Assembly (NCBI GenBank): GCA_944472135.2
Contig: OX235263.1
Location: 7,175,517-7,239,516 of the forward strand
From: Trichobilharzia regenti
Taxonomy: Eukaryota > Platyhelminthes > Trematoda > Strigeidida > Schistosomatidae
Direction: 5' to 3'
Length of the DNA stretch: 64,000 nucleotides
The position numbers and the translations under genes are program-made. Below the pieces are notes generated by a model. It was not told the origin of the DNA. It saw only the letters and a program-made list of their open reading frames with translations, and did no database searches. Below are positions 10,499 through 22,159 of this stretch, piece after piece. Numbering within the stretch: position 1 is the first letter of the stretch; the number at the start of each line of letters is the position of its first letter.

Positions 10499-10677
10499 CA
10501 ATACGTAATTCTTCATCAAACAATTATGAAGACACAGAGAGAAGAAGGCAGAATACAAAACTCAAAACAATCAACAATAAAAAAAACAAAAACAACAAAA
10601 ATTATACACTTCACTCGGATTTTACAGATCATTATCATCATCATTATTGTTGTTGTTGTTTCTCAAAAAAACGATGA
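10499..10677 (+). other. Orphan low-complexity reading frame, possible host terminal exon
   Basis: A frame following a pyrimidine-rich tract and CCTAAG (10492-10497, an acceptable 3' splice site) encodes TIRNSSSNNYEDTERRRQNT, then a Lys/Asn-rich stretch, then DHYHHHYCCCC and a stop. The composition is close to simple sequence (AAC, ATC and TTG triplets), which can produce open frames by chance. No homology is recognised. Confidence 0.15.
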
Positions 10678-11140
10678 ATATATATACATAATAACTACTA
10701 TTCGAGATTAATAGTACAAACTTGTCATAAATGACATTGAGAGACACAACCCCCTCAAAGAGATAAGGCATAGAAAATGTAGCGTGAATCATATGGCTTG
10801 ACATCGTCTCAGGTGTATCTTATACTTACTGTGATTTGATTTCAGACAGTTGTTGATAAGGCTAATTTAGACATTGTTTTTTTGGGGATTTCGAGGGGTA
10901 CATATTATTATTATTATTATTATTATTATGATTATTGGACCACCCCATTCGTTTATAAGTACATTTGAGTGATTAATTATGAATGAGTTTTAGATTGTTA
11001 TTGAAGTATAATACATAGTGGTATGTACTACTGATTGATAGATATGAGTAGTGAGAACCCATTCTCATGTCACCACAGTAGTACATTCATGCCTAGCTAG
11101 ATGGATGTGATTGATTTAAACACTGGGGGACGAGATGATC
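10678..11140. other. AT-rich spacer with ATT microsatellite
   Basis: Contains an (ATT)n tract at about 10902-10928 and otherwise unassigned AT-rich sequence. Confidence 0.5.
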
Positions 11141-11424
11141 AGTATTATTATTCCCTTAAGTTCCAAGTGGAACATACGGATTAACACAGAATATTTCAAT
11201 TTCGTTTTTGTCCACTGTATTCCTCTTCAGCTGGCTTTGCGACTGCCCGTAAGATTTCACCCCACTGTTCCTCTGCCTATGATCGCCTCCCTCGGACTAA
11301 TGTTGATCTTGTAGACACTCAGTGGTCCCTAAGTGTGTTTGTTAAGTCCATCTCAATTTTTAGTTGTTTCATGTCGAGAGTTTCTTGCTGCTAATCCTTT
11401 CCGACACATCATGTGATCTTATTT
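11141..11424 (-). mobile_element. RTE 3'-end-like fragment
   Basis: The minus strand ends with ATGTTCCACTTGGAACTTAA and then AATAATAATA. This is the terminal box of RTE and tRNA-SINE copies in this window (compare 9480-9515 and 28795-28830). The preceding 200 bases contain only a vague C-terminal-like coding pattern, so it is a decayed tail. Confidence 0.5.
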
Positions 11425-11625
11425 TTTTAATATTTTTGATTACAGCTTGATTCCACACCGTATTTTTGGTACTAGTTTGGAATTTTCAGCATGTGATATC
11501 GGTAGCCCGAATTTTGCAGGTCGACTATAGATATCAGGTGTGCGTCGGTGGCAGGGGATCGAACCTCGGACCATGTGCATGGTCAGCGAGAGTCCTAACC
11601 ACTGTGCCACCGACGTACACTATGG
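11425..11625 (-). mobile_element. tRNA-headed SINE (second body type)
   Basis: On the minus strand the unit begins at about 11622 with a tRNA-like head: an A-box-like GTGGCACAGTGGTTAGGA and a B-box GGTTCGATCCC, within 80 bases that begin and end with near-complementary GTRCGTCGG and CCGACGCAC. A body of about 120 bases follows, ending in an AT-rich tail near 11425. A close copy lies at 13165-13362, also minus. It shares the head type but not the body of the SINEs at 36891 and 48389. No clear TSD was found. Confidence 0.75.
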
Positions 11626-12705
11626 AACCAGAGAAGTGGGCAGCTGTTGCACGACAAGGCTGCATGCCAAGTAATCTACAACGGGAAACTCACGGAATCC
11701 TTCGAGGAAGTGAAGACGGGAGTAAGACCAACTGGCTGGCTACCTACTATCTCCAGTGATTTTCCTGATTGTGGGCGGTAGACTGGATAATGCGACAGAC
11801 AGATAGCGGCGTGCAGTAAAGAAACAGGCATAAAATGGACCCACACAAAAAAATTGAAAGATTCGGAATTCGCCGATACGATATATGTCTGATTTCACAC
11901 AAACTGAAAGATATGCAAGTGAAAAGCAACAATCTGACGGAGGAAAAAGCATCAAAGATAGGACTTCACGTCAGGTGGACATAAAGAAAACAGAGGTAGG
12001 TGATGAAGATTCCTGGCCAATACGACCAGCAACAGCAACGACGACAGACAACAATCAGCATATATGGGAGAAATCTGAAAAAGGCAACCTCCTTCACCTT
12101 CCTACCTACCTACCTATCTGGGAAGCATCGTTCCAACTACGGGCGGACGGAACTAACGAGGATATGAAAGCAGCGAGGATCGAGAAAGCAAGGAAAGCTT
12201 TCGTCACTCCCAAGTCTGTGTGGAGGAGATCAATAGCACTCAGCATGAAGATGAAAATAAGATCCAAATTTTTAACTCCAATGTGAAGTCAGTCAGCGCT
12301 ACTTACTATACGGATCAGAAACTTGGCCAGCTCCGTGTCACGAAGGGTACCTCGAACAAACTACAGACTTTCCTCAACAGCTGTCTTCGCTTAGTACTTC
12401 GCTGAAGATCAGATGGCCAGAAAAGATCAGCAACAGGGGTAGGATCTCTGGAAATGAACGGACCAACACAGGAGGAACTGACTGTGCAACAAATATGGAG
12501 GAATAAATGGAGGTGGATTGGCTGGCCATACACTGAGAAAATAAACCATCATCAAGTGACATTACACACCAGCCCATTTCTCGAGTGGAATCCGAATGGT
12601 AAGTGGCGAGTTGGTTGGTAGTCATTGTGAGAGTGAAGTGACATGGAGGAGGAGGTCATGCGAAGAGGAGATGAAAACGTGTGCACAGACGTGGATCCAG
12701 ACAGA
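11626..12705 (+). mobile_element. RTE-clade fragment (RT palm to C-terminus), truncated at both ends
   Basis: Starts at the GCATGCCAAGTAATC box of RT, followed by LTESFEEVKTGV-like sequence. It passes the motif C region, where the FADD-type box is eroded (about 11858-11890), then the C-terminal region with SVWRRSIALSMK, an NSCLRL-like piece, RNKWRWIGWPYTEK and a WRRRSCEEEMK-like block. It stops at about 12705, short of the normal 3' end, exactly where PLE sequence begins. Multiple frameshifts. Confidence 0.8.
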
Positions 12706-13640
12706 TTTCCTAAAATTCTGTGACATCTCGATAAATTCAAGTGATTTGGACAAAAACGTCCAGTTTGGAGCATTGGTCCATCAGACAAATGATCTTCACC
12801 CAGTGTCCAAAAAATCGTATGAACAATTCAAGTCTATAGTTTTGAATAGCTGCCATCAGTATATCAATACAAAGTCAAGTGTCAAACGATTGCTTTCATC
12901 TGAGCACGGAAAGTAACCACATGAGATTTTAAGGAAAAAAGACTTGGTTCTGATCCTCCCCGATAAAGGTGCTGGCATCGTCTTGATGAATCGCCAAGAC
13001 TACATTGATAAAGTGTTATCCGTCATATCAGATACAAAGAAATTTTCAAAAGAAAGTAGCCTTGGAGATAAAACGGAACGCAGTTATTTCAGCAAATAGG
13101 ACCCTCAGGTTCTGTAATTTCCCGTTTACATGATCTACCAAAAGTGCACAAAGGGAACGTATCACTATTTTTTTTTTAAATTTTGATTACAGCTTGATTT
13201 CTCACCGTATTTTTGGTACAGGTATGGAATCTTCAGCATGTGATATCGGTAGCCAAAATTTGCAGGCCGACCATAGATATCGGTTGTGCGTCTGCAGGGG
13301 ATCGAACCTCGGACCATGTGCATGATCGGTGAGAGTCCTAACCACTGTGCCACCGACGCACAGTGGATATGAAAAATTCACCACATCATGTTACTGCCGA
13401 ATGTCTCGCAGACATTCTCCTACTTATTGCTAGAATACTGAAACCTTTTGAAATAAGTACCATTCACAAATCGACGTGGTCTCTTCAGTGCACACAATGT
13501 ATAGTAAAAGGTCTAACAGCAAAAGAAGATACCAAATCAAAATTATATATATAATAAATTTTTCAACTGTGGAGAACATGGCTTTAGACAAAGTGGACTT
13601 CCTTTTCATCGTCATATATTGATGGACCCCGTCAATACCT
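12706..13640 (+). mobile_element. PLE remnant, internally deleted, interrupted by a SINE
   Basis: 12706-13160 encodes the N-terminal RT region of a PLE: KSYEQFKSIVLN, then LILPDKGAGIVLMNRQDYID (the DKG box missing from the 6797-8407 copy), then a SRLHDLPKVHKG block. A minus-strand tRNA-SINE occupies 13165-13362. From 13366 the sequence resumes far downstream in the protein with ARILKPFEISTIHKS and a Cys-containing GIY-YIG remnant (RQSGLPF, about 13585-13605). RT motifs A to C are gone. In-frame stops follow GK and elsewhere. Confidence 0.75.
13165..13362 (-). mobile_element. tRNA-headed SINE (second body type) within a PLE remnant
   Basis: Near copy of the 11425-11625 unit on the same strand. 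The head has GTGCGTCGGTGGCACAGTGG and B-box GGTTCGATCCCC. The body contains GCTACCGATATCACATGC and ends in an A-rich run (T9 at 13168-13176 on the plus strand). It separates two parts of a PLE, though these are not adjacent in the intact protein. No TSD was recognised. Confidence 0.75.
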
Positions 13641-15185
13641 GCTACTTTAACGTAATAGTGGGAAGTGCATTAGACAACTATCCGGATGAGCTACACTAGC
13701 TGCGGCTAATGTTCACTGAGGTCACACAAAGCCAGAAAAAGTTTTTGTTGAACTACAAGCAGTCATCATCATAGTATAAATAACTCACACTATGTTAGGA
13801 GTCTAAAAAACAAAGTCGTACTATTGGCGGATAGGCACGTGACGTAAGTAAACCGTTTCCTTCTAACGGCTAACAAGTCAGCTATGCTGCCTCTTTGCTT
13901 TGGGAAGGTGGGGTTTAAAAAGGGCAGACCATGAAAAGTTGTATATATCCTGATTTACGTTGCTATGGTATGATCCACACACCTCTAAAGTCATTTCAAA
14001 TAGGATGTGTGTAGGTGTGACCAATTTCAAGAAGTTTTACTCTTAGATTTGAGGTAACGCAACACTAATACTCCTTCTGTTTCAGATATTTCAAGAAGAA
14101 ATCACTTTTCACAGTGTGGGCGGTGGGAAAGTAACAACTACTCACTTTACATTGACAATTTCAGGAAAATGTAAGCGACGCAATTAGAGGAAAAAAGACA
14201 AAAAGTACCAGAGAAATCCTAGAAACATGACATTCAAATCAATCTATAATTAAAAGACATGTGTTGTTTGAGATCAAATTCATCGATCAATAAAGAATAG
14301 GTCACACCATTAAAAATGGTCAAATATCAGGTGCGTGGAATGACAGGATCAATGTTAGTCATAAGAATATATCCCGCGAAAATCAATCACACTGAAGATT
14401 TCCAGGAATGAGGGGATATTTTATCTATGAAGGATTTCCAAAACTCAGTTCATTTCACAGTCAGTGTTAAAGATGCTGTCCAGAAAGAGAGTGAATCTTT
14501 CACAATTAGTGTACCTTGAGTTGCCATGCTGACGTATAAGCTTACACTGTTTTATTAGGTTTTTATATTTCCTGTCTTCTCTCACCCCACCCCCTCCTCT
14601 TTTTGTCATAGTTTGATAGTATATAAATTGATGGTGACTTAAACTAAAGCCAATTGCAATGCTTATATTCCAGATGCATCCATCTCATAATGTCTTCTTC
14701 ATTACCTTTCAATCATTGAAGTACGTTATTGTCATTATTTATAACCATTGTAATTTCAGGTAGTGGTTTACAGTCAGCTGATGAAAACCTGTGAAATAGA
14801 ATGATGATGGCATCATTTTATACTGCTAATTTGATTTGTCTTTTTGTATGGAAATCTGCGATCAACAGAGATATGTTACTATCAGTCAAATTAGTCAGCT
14901 AATAAAGAATAATAATAATGTGGTAAATGTTTTGAACGTAGTTAATAACGATGATTATAATGATAACAAAATATTGATAATAAGGTTTATGCAAGTGGCG
15001 ATAAGAATAACAAAGGTAGTAATATGTGTGTGTGTATATGTAGACAATTCAATAAATAAATTAGGTCAAATCTTAAAAGTTACGTAATACTAAAGGTGAA
15101 TTCGACAGATAATCAGAGTTTAAATAAATATCATAAAAGTACGAAGGAGATGGAAAATAAGAAGGGGTGGGAGGGTTTTGAATAG
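13641..15185. other. Unassigned AT-rich DNA
   Basis: No convincing coding or repeat pattern. An 83-codon frame at 14836-15087 is Asn/Val-rich simple sequence and not credible. A possible decayed PLE tail may continue past 13640, but I cannot prove it. Confidence 0.4.
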
Positions 15186-16720
15186 AATTTGCCGGGGTAG
15201 GCAAGGGAGAGACAAGGGTCAAACAAACTTCTTTTGCTGTATGCAAAGACACTAGGATTGTTCTCTCGGATTAATTCCCATAGCTTCTTCGGCTATGTCT
15301 AAAAGACGGATCCGAATTCCTTTCGAAAGGCTTGATGGAATGCGATAGATAACTTTGACCGCTATCACCAGTCAAATGAGTCATAACAGAAATTCTTATC
15401 GATTTTATTTAGCCTCTTATAAACTATGAAGGGAGATGCTCATTATTACTTTTATTGAGCTGTCTAGTTGTTCGCCCTATACTGCCAGCTTTCTCCACAG
15501 AATCAGCTAAATTTGTAGATACACACACAGAAGTGGCACAGCTAGGTAGCTTGTTTTTCGCTTGAGTAATCATTATTGGTCGGCAGCTGGAAAGTGACAA
15601 ACGAAAGGTGGCGGCAGTATAAGTCCATTTTATTGCTCTCGGTAATCTTTGATGTAAGACTTCACTAGCCACGTCCCCATTAAATTGCAATTTTACGGAT
15701 AGTTGTTCCTTTTCAACTGTTTTCAGTTTCTCTTTATAATGACTGTTGTTCATGTGTCTCCTGACAAGTCTCCTAAGATAAGCCATTTGGATGAGCGTAT
15801 TTTGGATGTATCCTGACTCATTTTGTAGGGAGTCATTTGTACAGATACGTTTTGCTCTATTCGTGAGATATCTGACCAAACTGGTTTCGTATCGGATTCG
15901 TACAAAACTGAGGAAATGAGTATATTGTCCTACAGATGTAGGTTTTCTATAAACATCTCAATTCAGTGAACCATCCTCTCTTCTGCTCAACTGAACGTCC
16001 AGGAAATGTAGTCTACCATCATGTTCTTCTTCACAAGTGAAGATAAGCGATGGATGTGCATCATTAAATTTTATTCACGTTTAATTCTTGTCAGCTTTCA
16101 CATCGAGAATAATAAACGTATCATCAATATAGCGAAAATAAGAATCAGTTTTATCTATTACTTGTTTCAATGAACCATTTTCAAGCTTAGCAAGAATTAA
16201 ATCTGCCGAAATTGGCCCCAATGGAGAACCCATGGCAATGCTGTCGATTTTTCTGTAATACAGAATAAGTCGAATGACAAATGACGTAAAATTCCAGGTC
16301 AAAAAAGGAATCACCACGAATACAAATTAACAACCGGTAGGGACAAATGTTGTCAAGAGATACAATTATGCAATCATTCGTGAAAATTTCAAATAAGTTA
16401 TCTTCATTATAATGAAGGTGCGTTGAATATGTTGTCTAGAAGAACGATGGAAGGTTTGCAGCTAAACCATCCATCACAGAGACAGAGAGAGAGAGGGAGG
16501 GAACATAATAATCAATATGAAAACGTTCCAAATCAATACACACTTGTTACTAATAGGTTGGAGACTTTTATGAATAGCTGCCCACTTCGCTGATTCAACA
16601 CTACATCTCCATTTCAAAATGTTCTCTTTGAAATTCTTTAGCTTGTTGTACGAATGGCAATAATCAGTCACTTTCTCGCAACAATATCTCACCCTCTGAC
16701 AAATGCCCCGCTTGAAATTC
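15186..16720 (-). mobile_element. PLE remnant spanning RT to C-terminus
   Basis: Minus-strand order: a possible N-terminal segment at 16720-16480; RT motif A region eroded (IIVSLDN near 16360); 16317-16081 with DSIAMGSPLGPISADLILAK and FRYIDDTFII (catalytic YIDD); 15879-15424 with the linker (EKEQLSVKLQFNGDVASEVL) leading into a damaged GIY-YIG start (SIGRTTRQLNKSNNEH). The extreme C-terminus is readable in another frame at about 15360-15190 (VIYRIPSSLSKGIRIRLL, then NPRE and PLSLPC). It has several frameshifts but all domains in order. It joins an RTE fragment at about 16720. Confidence 0.8.
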
Positions 16721-17155
16721 CTCACTGGACGGCCTGACTGTCACTCATCGATGTTCTCAGTGCGTCCTGACCATTTCTAAATCTGGTTTTGACATCCTTA
16801 TCCGTTGAAATGATGCTGACTAGATAAGTGAACGAAGTAACCAATTTCAAATTTCTTAGTTTGATTGTGACTGGTGCTTTTTGCTGTTGTTGTTGTTGTC
16901 GTTGGTTGGCTGTCTTCATCATCTCTGTCCTCTCCATGTCCACTTGAAGTCCTGTCTTCGCTATCTACTTCTTCTGTCAACTTGATGGCCGTCACCCGTA
17001 GATATTCATCTTTTTGTTGTGAAATTAGATATGAATCGTCCGCAAACTCCAGATCTTCTAGGATCTTCTTATCACTCCAGCGTTTTCCTGTTTTCTTGCT
17101 CTCCATGGAAGACAAGGTACTCTGAAATCGATGCGAGGATTTATACCACATGCAA
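16721..17155 (-). mobile_element. RTE-clade fragment (motif C to early C-terminus)
   Basis: Minus strand encodes KILEDLEFADDSYLISQQKD, an intact FADD catalytic box, then KLTEEVDSEDRTSSGHGE, a Gln/Thr-rich stretch and a YFVHLSS region. It breaks off at about 16721, where PLE sequence begins on the same strand. 5' truncated at about 17155. Confidence 0.75.
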
Positions 17156-17214
17156 TCGTATCAAGTTAATACTCCTAATGGTTAGGAAATTTAATCTCCA
17201 CGTCAATTAAAGCA

Positions 17215-17430
17215 TTCCCACCAGACTGCAGATTTTTGACAACCAATAGCTGCTCCTCTTCGCCCGATAGTGAAGATCAAATGACCAGGTAGAAAAGATA
17301 AACAATAAATAACTCTAGCAGTATAGAAAATCAACCAAAATCAGAAGAAAATACAAGTGGATTCGACAGAGGCGCTTAAGAGACATTCAAGTAATATCAC
17401 ACGCACGCACGGAGAGTCGAATTGGAGCAA
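17215..17430 (+). mobile_element. Decayed RTE C-terminal fragment
   Basis: Weak plus-strand similarity to the RTE tail: an EDQMAR-like segment (17272-17300), KKIQVDSTEALKRHSSNITR (about 17345-17400; compare the TLRxPSSNITRQA region) and NWSKM. Heavily mutated. Confidence 0.45.
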
Positions 17431-17625
17431 AATGAGAAGCAACGACTTCGCTTTGTATCCCCAAATGACATAAAAAAGACCATGTGAAGAGGGAACATTT
17501 GTAAAGCCTGTTTCAAAAAGATGGTGGTTAAGTGATCTGAAAGGAAATATGCGGTTGAGGCTGAGGAACCCAAGTGATTAATAATATAAATATATGTGTA
17601 AAACTTGGGCACTGTGGTAGTAAGT

Positions 17626-18710
17626 AATTCCATATTAGTCTGTTTATTAGATGGATCACACAGTGAGTGAAGCAGTATTATTCATTTGATGATGAGGTTT
17701 CGAACACAATTCATTATTGTTCATAATCATTTCATCAATTATAACCACACAACTTCGAAACTTGAGTCTTATAGTCTTCCCTCTTCTTTCCTATTTGTCG
17801 TCGTCGGGTAGTAGACTTTTCTAGGTATCCGAGTTGACAGGTGTTGAATCATTCCTATTACACGTATTTTCTCTCAGCTGATTCAGTAAATAAAGCTTCC
17901 GTTATCAATCTCTCCCTCCCCCACCCTGCTGTTATATTAGACGTTAGAACAGAATAATGACAACACCAACTATAAAGAATATAAATCATCAGTAGTACTT
18001 CCTCCCATACAAAGAAGGAACTTCAGAAACCATTTTATGTGGAGTTCTTAACAATGCAATAATGGAAGTGGCATTCAAACGACCCACAAACTCAATTAGA
18101 AATAAGCTTTTCGGTTAAAGGATCAATCCTGTGGAGCCCACTAGAAACAAAACAATTTAGTTTATCTTACACCCCGTCTGCAATGATTGTCAGGTCAAAT
18201 TCATAGGTCATAGTAGTAGAACGGAGTCAGTTAGTCAATCAGACTAGCGGAGCACAAAAACCCAGCAACGAAATCTTGATTAGTTGACCCCATAATTAAG
18301 ATGAGAAATCCGGAGAATAGGATAGTTCAGCCATAGCACTTACTACATGCAATCACACACAAACATACAATAGGATGGATGGGATAAGATGACAGTTTTA
18401 AAATCTAATGTAACAACAGGGTGGAGGGAGAGATTGATAAATGAAGCTTTGTTTATCGAATCAACTACAAACACGCGTAATAGGAATGATACAGCACCTG
18501 TTCTAGTCGGACATCTAGAAAATTCTACTATCCCCACAACAAATAAAAATGAATAAAGAAAAATATAAGACTCAATTTTCGAATTTGCGTGGTTAAAATC
18601 GATGATATGATTATGAAAAATAATGAATTGTGTTCAAAACATCGTCATCGAGTGAATAATACTGTTTCACTCACTGTGTGATATATTTCATTAGCCAACT
18701 AATATGGAAG
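17626..18710 (+). mobile_element. PLE tail fragment between inverted terminal-repeat copies
   Basis: Left arm about 17626-17946 and right arm about 18395-18710 are inverted copies of each other, roughly 85% identical by eye. Both contain the TCACACAGTGAGTGAA and ATCAATCTCTCCCTCC boxes. Between them the plus strand encodes the PLE linker and GIY-YIG start: LPYKEGTSETILCGVLNNA, VAFKRPTNSIRNKLF and CNDCQVKFIGHSSRT. The RT is absent. A second copy of this family is at 59165-60295 on the minus strand. Inverted terminal-repeat copies around 5'-truncated PLEs are known for Penelope-type insertions. Confidence 0.8.
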
Positions 18711-18829
18711 TTACCTATGTATAGCTTTATTCGAACCTTCGCCAAACGAAGATGAGAGGTGCTCAGAAATTCGATGACGATGAACTTGCCTGATCATAAG
18801 CCGTATGTAACTAGTTCCTCCTCACGAGC

Positions 18830-19645
18830 AATTAAACTGGTAAATACACATGGAAGAGGCGGAACAGGGCAGTTTGTCTTTATTTCTTGAACTAACTATT
18901 GGCTATCTAGTGAATATATACAGCATAGCTTAGCTGCATAGAAAGTCATTTTGAAGGCCCTTCTCAGACGTTGTGGTAACGTCTCACTATTGCCATCACC
19001 CGTGAATTGTAACCTTAGAGGGATTGACTTTTAGGGACAGTTGGCACCTTCAACATTTTACTTTCTGAATTGATGTGTTTTTTTGCTCACGAATTTAGTT
19101 GGATATCCGCTTCTACTTAGTAGATCGCGAATATTACCGAGTTCTTCACATTCAGTGTCTCATCTGAACAGATAACTCTAACTAGCCCGGTGAACCAGAC
19201 ATCTAACTAGATTACGTTTGTATTGTACAGGTACGAAGCTCAGGAAGTGATTATATTGTCTAGTGGAAGTACATTTTCTGTATAAACGTCTACATATTGT
19301 TCCGTCTGTTCGTTTAGTCATTAGGATGCCCAAAATGGGGGCAAAGTCATTTTCTTCTTCTGCCTTGGTGAAGCTTATTCTGGGATGTACTCTACTGAAT
19401 TTCTTTCTTGAGAACTATAAATGTATCATCAACATATCGGCAATAGATATCGATATTATATATCCCATATTTAAGTGAACCATTCTCTAGTTTCTCCAGG
19501 AAAAAAGCCTGCTAGGATTGGGCCTAGTGGTGATCCCATGGCAACATCATCTGATTGTCTATACATTTCTTTATTGAACTGCTGAAATTACTCGATTTAT
19601 CAAACATCTTAAAAATGCCACTATTTATATCGATTAGAAAAAAAA
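18830..19645 (-). mobile_element. PLE remnant (RT palm to linker)
   Basis: Minus strand from about 19640: RQSDDVAMGSPLGPILAG, then CRYVDDTFIVLKKE (catalytic YVDD at about 19440-19430), an RLYRKCTSTRQYNHFLS box (19270-19220 region) and a linker with VPTVPKSQSL near 19050. At least three frameshifts. No GIY-YIG is seen. Related to the 15.2-16.5 kb copy but a separate insertion. Confidence 0.75.
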
Positions 19646-20178
19646 AAAGAATTGTTGTAAAACATAACACTGACTGAATAAAATTCTGTTTCATTCATTT
19701 TTCATTTTCATTTCAAACTACATACTGTTAGAATAAAATGATCATATCAACATTTTCTAATTTAAAATCTACGCACATATTTCATAGGTAAGAAAGATTA
19801 AAATGTAAATTTTAAATTTTAAAATGTCTCTTATTAATTATTATTTGTACATTTTCATATTTGAGATTATAATACACATATATATTCGATTTTGATCTAT
19901 CTGTCTGTTCCAGTTGACATTTAATTTGAATTTACGCGCCAGTGAAATTTAAGATGGTAATTTAAACAAATTGTTTTAAAATATAAATAACATTTTGTTT
20001 TTATAAATAAAGCGTCAGTTTGTAAAGCATAGACAGAGATAGAAAGAAAATATATGCATTAAATGATACATATATATGTATGTGACAAGCGTATTTGATC
20101 GTACCGACTAGTTTTTGTTTAAATAATTGAAGAATTTGTGTTTGATAGTTCAGTTGTCATTTGAAATAAGCGCACAGT

Positions 20179-20227
<49 letters not shown>

Positions 20228-20400
20228 CAATATAAAGGCGCCACTGATTGAATACAAACACTTTAGGTGGTAGATATTAGTTTCTTGAATTAAGTTCACA
20301 AACGATACAACTGTGAGACACACTATTAGTACTATAACTGTGGAAACTTGCAGCCTGATTGAATCCCTACTTATTATTATTTCTATTGGATTGTTGTTCA
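19646..20400. other. AT-rich spacer with (TA)n at 20182-20224
   Basis: Very AT-rich, non-coding, with one perfect TA run of about 43 bp. No recognisable element. Confidence 0.7.
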
Positions 20401-20409
20401 TTACTGTTA

Positions 20410-21285
20410 GCAGTTGTCAATAGAAATCTTCCTTCTGTCTTCTCCATTTCTAGACTGCCTAGTTAAGAGAAAGGAAAACGGACATTTTAGTATATCCATA
20501 TTCAGGAAGAAAACCTACTCCAACAACAGATATTTAGACTTCAGATCATCACACCCAATCAACGCAGATACTTCAATTATTTTTCTTCTTCTCTGATGTT
20601 AACGGATGACAAAGAAAACAAAGAACAAGGAGAAGAAATATCAAACATTGCTGAAACTCTCCTCAAGCAAAACAACTAGCCAGTGAACTTCATCATCAAT
20701 AAAATCAATACAGACATTAAGTATGGTCGAAAACACGCATTCTGAAAACATGAACCTCAGCAGTCGTCATTCTAAATGGAGCAGAGACGTCACACGATGT
20801 TAGAAGAGCACTCAATCAGCTGAGCATTAGAATTTTCTTTTAAACATCAGACACTCACACTGCAAAGCAACCTTGTCCATATAAAGGACCAAATCCCTAA
20901 AGATTCTTTATCTAATTGCGTCTATAAAATAAAATGCTTGCTTGGAATAGGATTCGATATACATCGGATGAACATCTCCAGAAATCGAAATGAGAAGAAA
21001 TGAACACCGTAGAGCATCTGTTTGACCACCGAGGAATCCAGATGAACTAGAAAAAAATGTGAAAAATCATCGGCCATAGCTCATCTACACCCTATAGAAT
21101 CAGGCCACAAAATTTACTTTACCAATATCGAAATCATCATCCAGAAAAAGCATTTCAGAAATCACAAAGAACGTCTAAATTCAGAAGCAATTCATATCAA
21201 CTGGAATCCAAATTGTCTGATCAATAGGAATGATGGACTAAAACAGAATCTGACCTGGTTACAACACCTCCCTCCCCTCCCCCAT
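20410..21285 (+). mobile_element. PLE remnant (post-RT region to GIY-YIG)
   Basis: Plus strand encodes the PLE block KTYSNNRYLDFRSSHPINAD (20505-20570; compare YRKxTHTDRYLDFxSxHP), a decayed linker, then SNCVYKIKC (20914-20940), the start of a GIY-YIG domain. The end of that domain is IAHLHPIESGHKIYFTNIEI (21074-21135), with HRNHKERLNSEAIHI-like and NPNCLINRNDGLK sequence. The YIG core itself is lost. Frameshifts and stops are present. It differs from the other PLE families here in its C-terminus. Confidence 0.7.
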
Positions 21286-21699
21286 GAAGTGGCAAAATCA
21301 ACACGAATGTGATAAGCAATTTGATTATGTAAACACACTCAGCTTTTATAATTTTACACACTTATCAAGTCCAATAGTCATCTACACCTGGTTTTGTTAT
21401 CTTTACCAATTGACCAACTTGACAATGAAAAATGAACCCAGACTGACGAGTGACGATCAAAACTTTGTTTTGATATCATAAAAGATGTACTATTACCTTT
21501 GTTATTTGGTTTAGTGATTGATCTTCATTGTTATTTTGACTTTCAATATGTCTATTTTCTCACCCATTAACTCTTTGTTATATATAAGCTGCGGAGATTT
21601 TGTAAATCCCGGTTTAATAATACCACTTTGATAAAGCTATTAGCATTATTAGATAGTGAAACGTCAGTAAACACAACAATATCGTTTTGTTTTTCATTC

Positions 21700-21990
21700 A
21701 TTCATTGGGAAATACAAGAAAACCTTTATTAAAGGTTTGCTTTATTTTTTGTAGGTGCTTAATCCTAGATAACTGTAAACTTCCTTCTTTCCTTTTGAGT
21801 TGAATTTTGCTGTCATAATCCTGGATGTGAAGGAAACTGATTCCCATCATACTAGAGCTTCCTCTGTCGTTGGATATGTCATCGGAATTAACAACTTCAC
21901 TGTTTAACTGTCTTTTACATCTCGTAGTGAAATTAATAGTCTGAGATTTAGAAGTATTCAGTTTAAGACTATTAGACAAAGACTGTGTCC
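21700..21990 (-). mobile_element. Fused LINE remnants: CR1-like RT piece and RTE endonuclease piece
   Basis: Minus strand 21979-21890 encodes SNSLKLNTSKSQTINFTTRC, matching the CR1-like RT region that reads LNPSKCQTVNYSF at 3168. It runs into 21890-21745, which resembles in frame-shifted form the RTE endonuclease block also present at 2135-2000 (SRIMMAIF...ERQEGYNYPML there). The join of two LINE types suggests nested insertion or recombination. Confidence 0.5.
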
Positions 21991-22159
21991 GTGACTCTTG
22001 ATAGAAAGCTGTTCAACTTAAAACAATCTAGCTGACAGTTAATAGGCATTGGAATAGTCAGATGATCATGAGTGTGCTTTACAAAGTTCATTCTGCCTGA
22101 GTGAGTGAGGTAGGTAAGTCATGAAAAAAGAACGGAAAAGGAGTAGGAGAAAGATACCG

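Noticed and set aside
14770..14800. CTGATGA...GAAAT reminiscent of a hammerhead
   Set aside because: The bases between the boxes cannot form stem II and no cleavage triplet or helix III is present.
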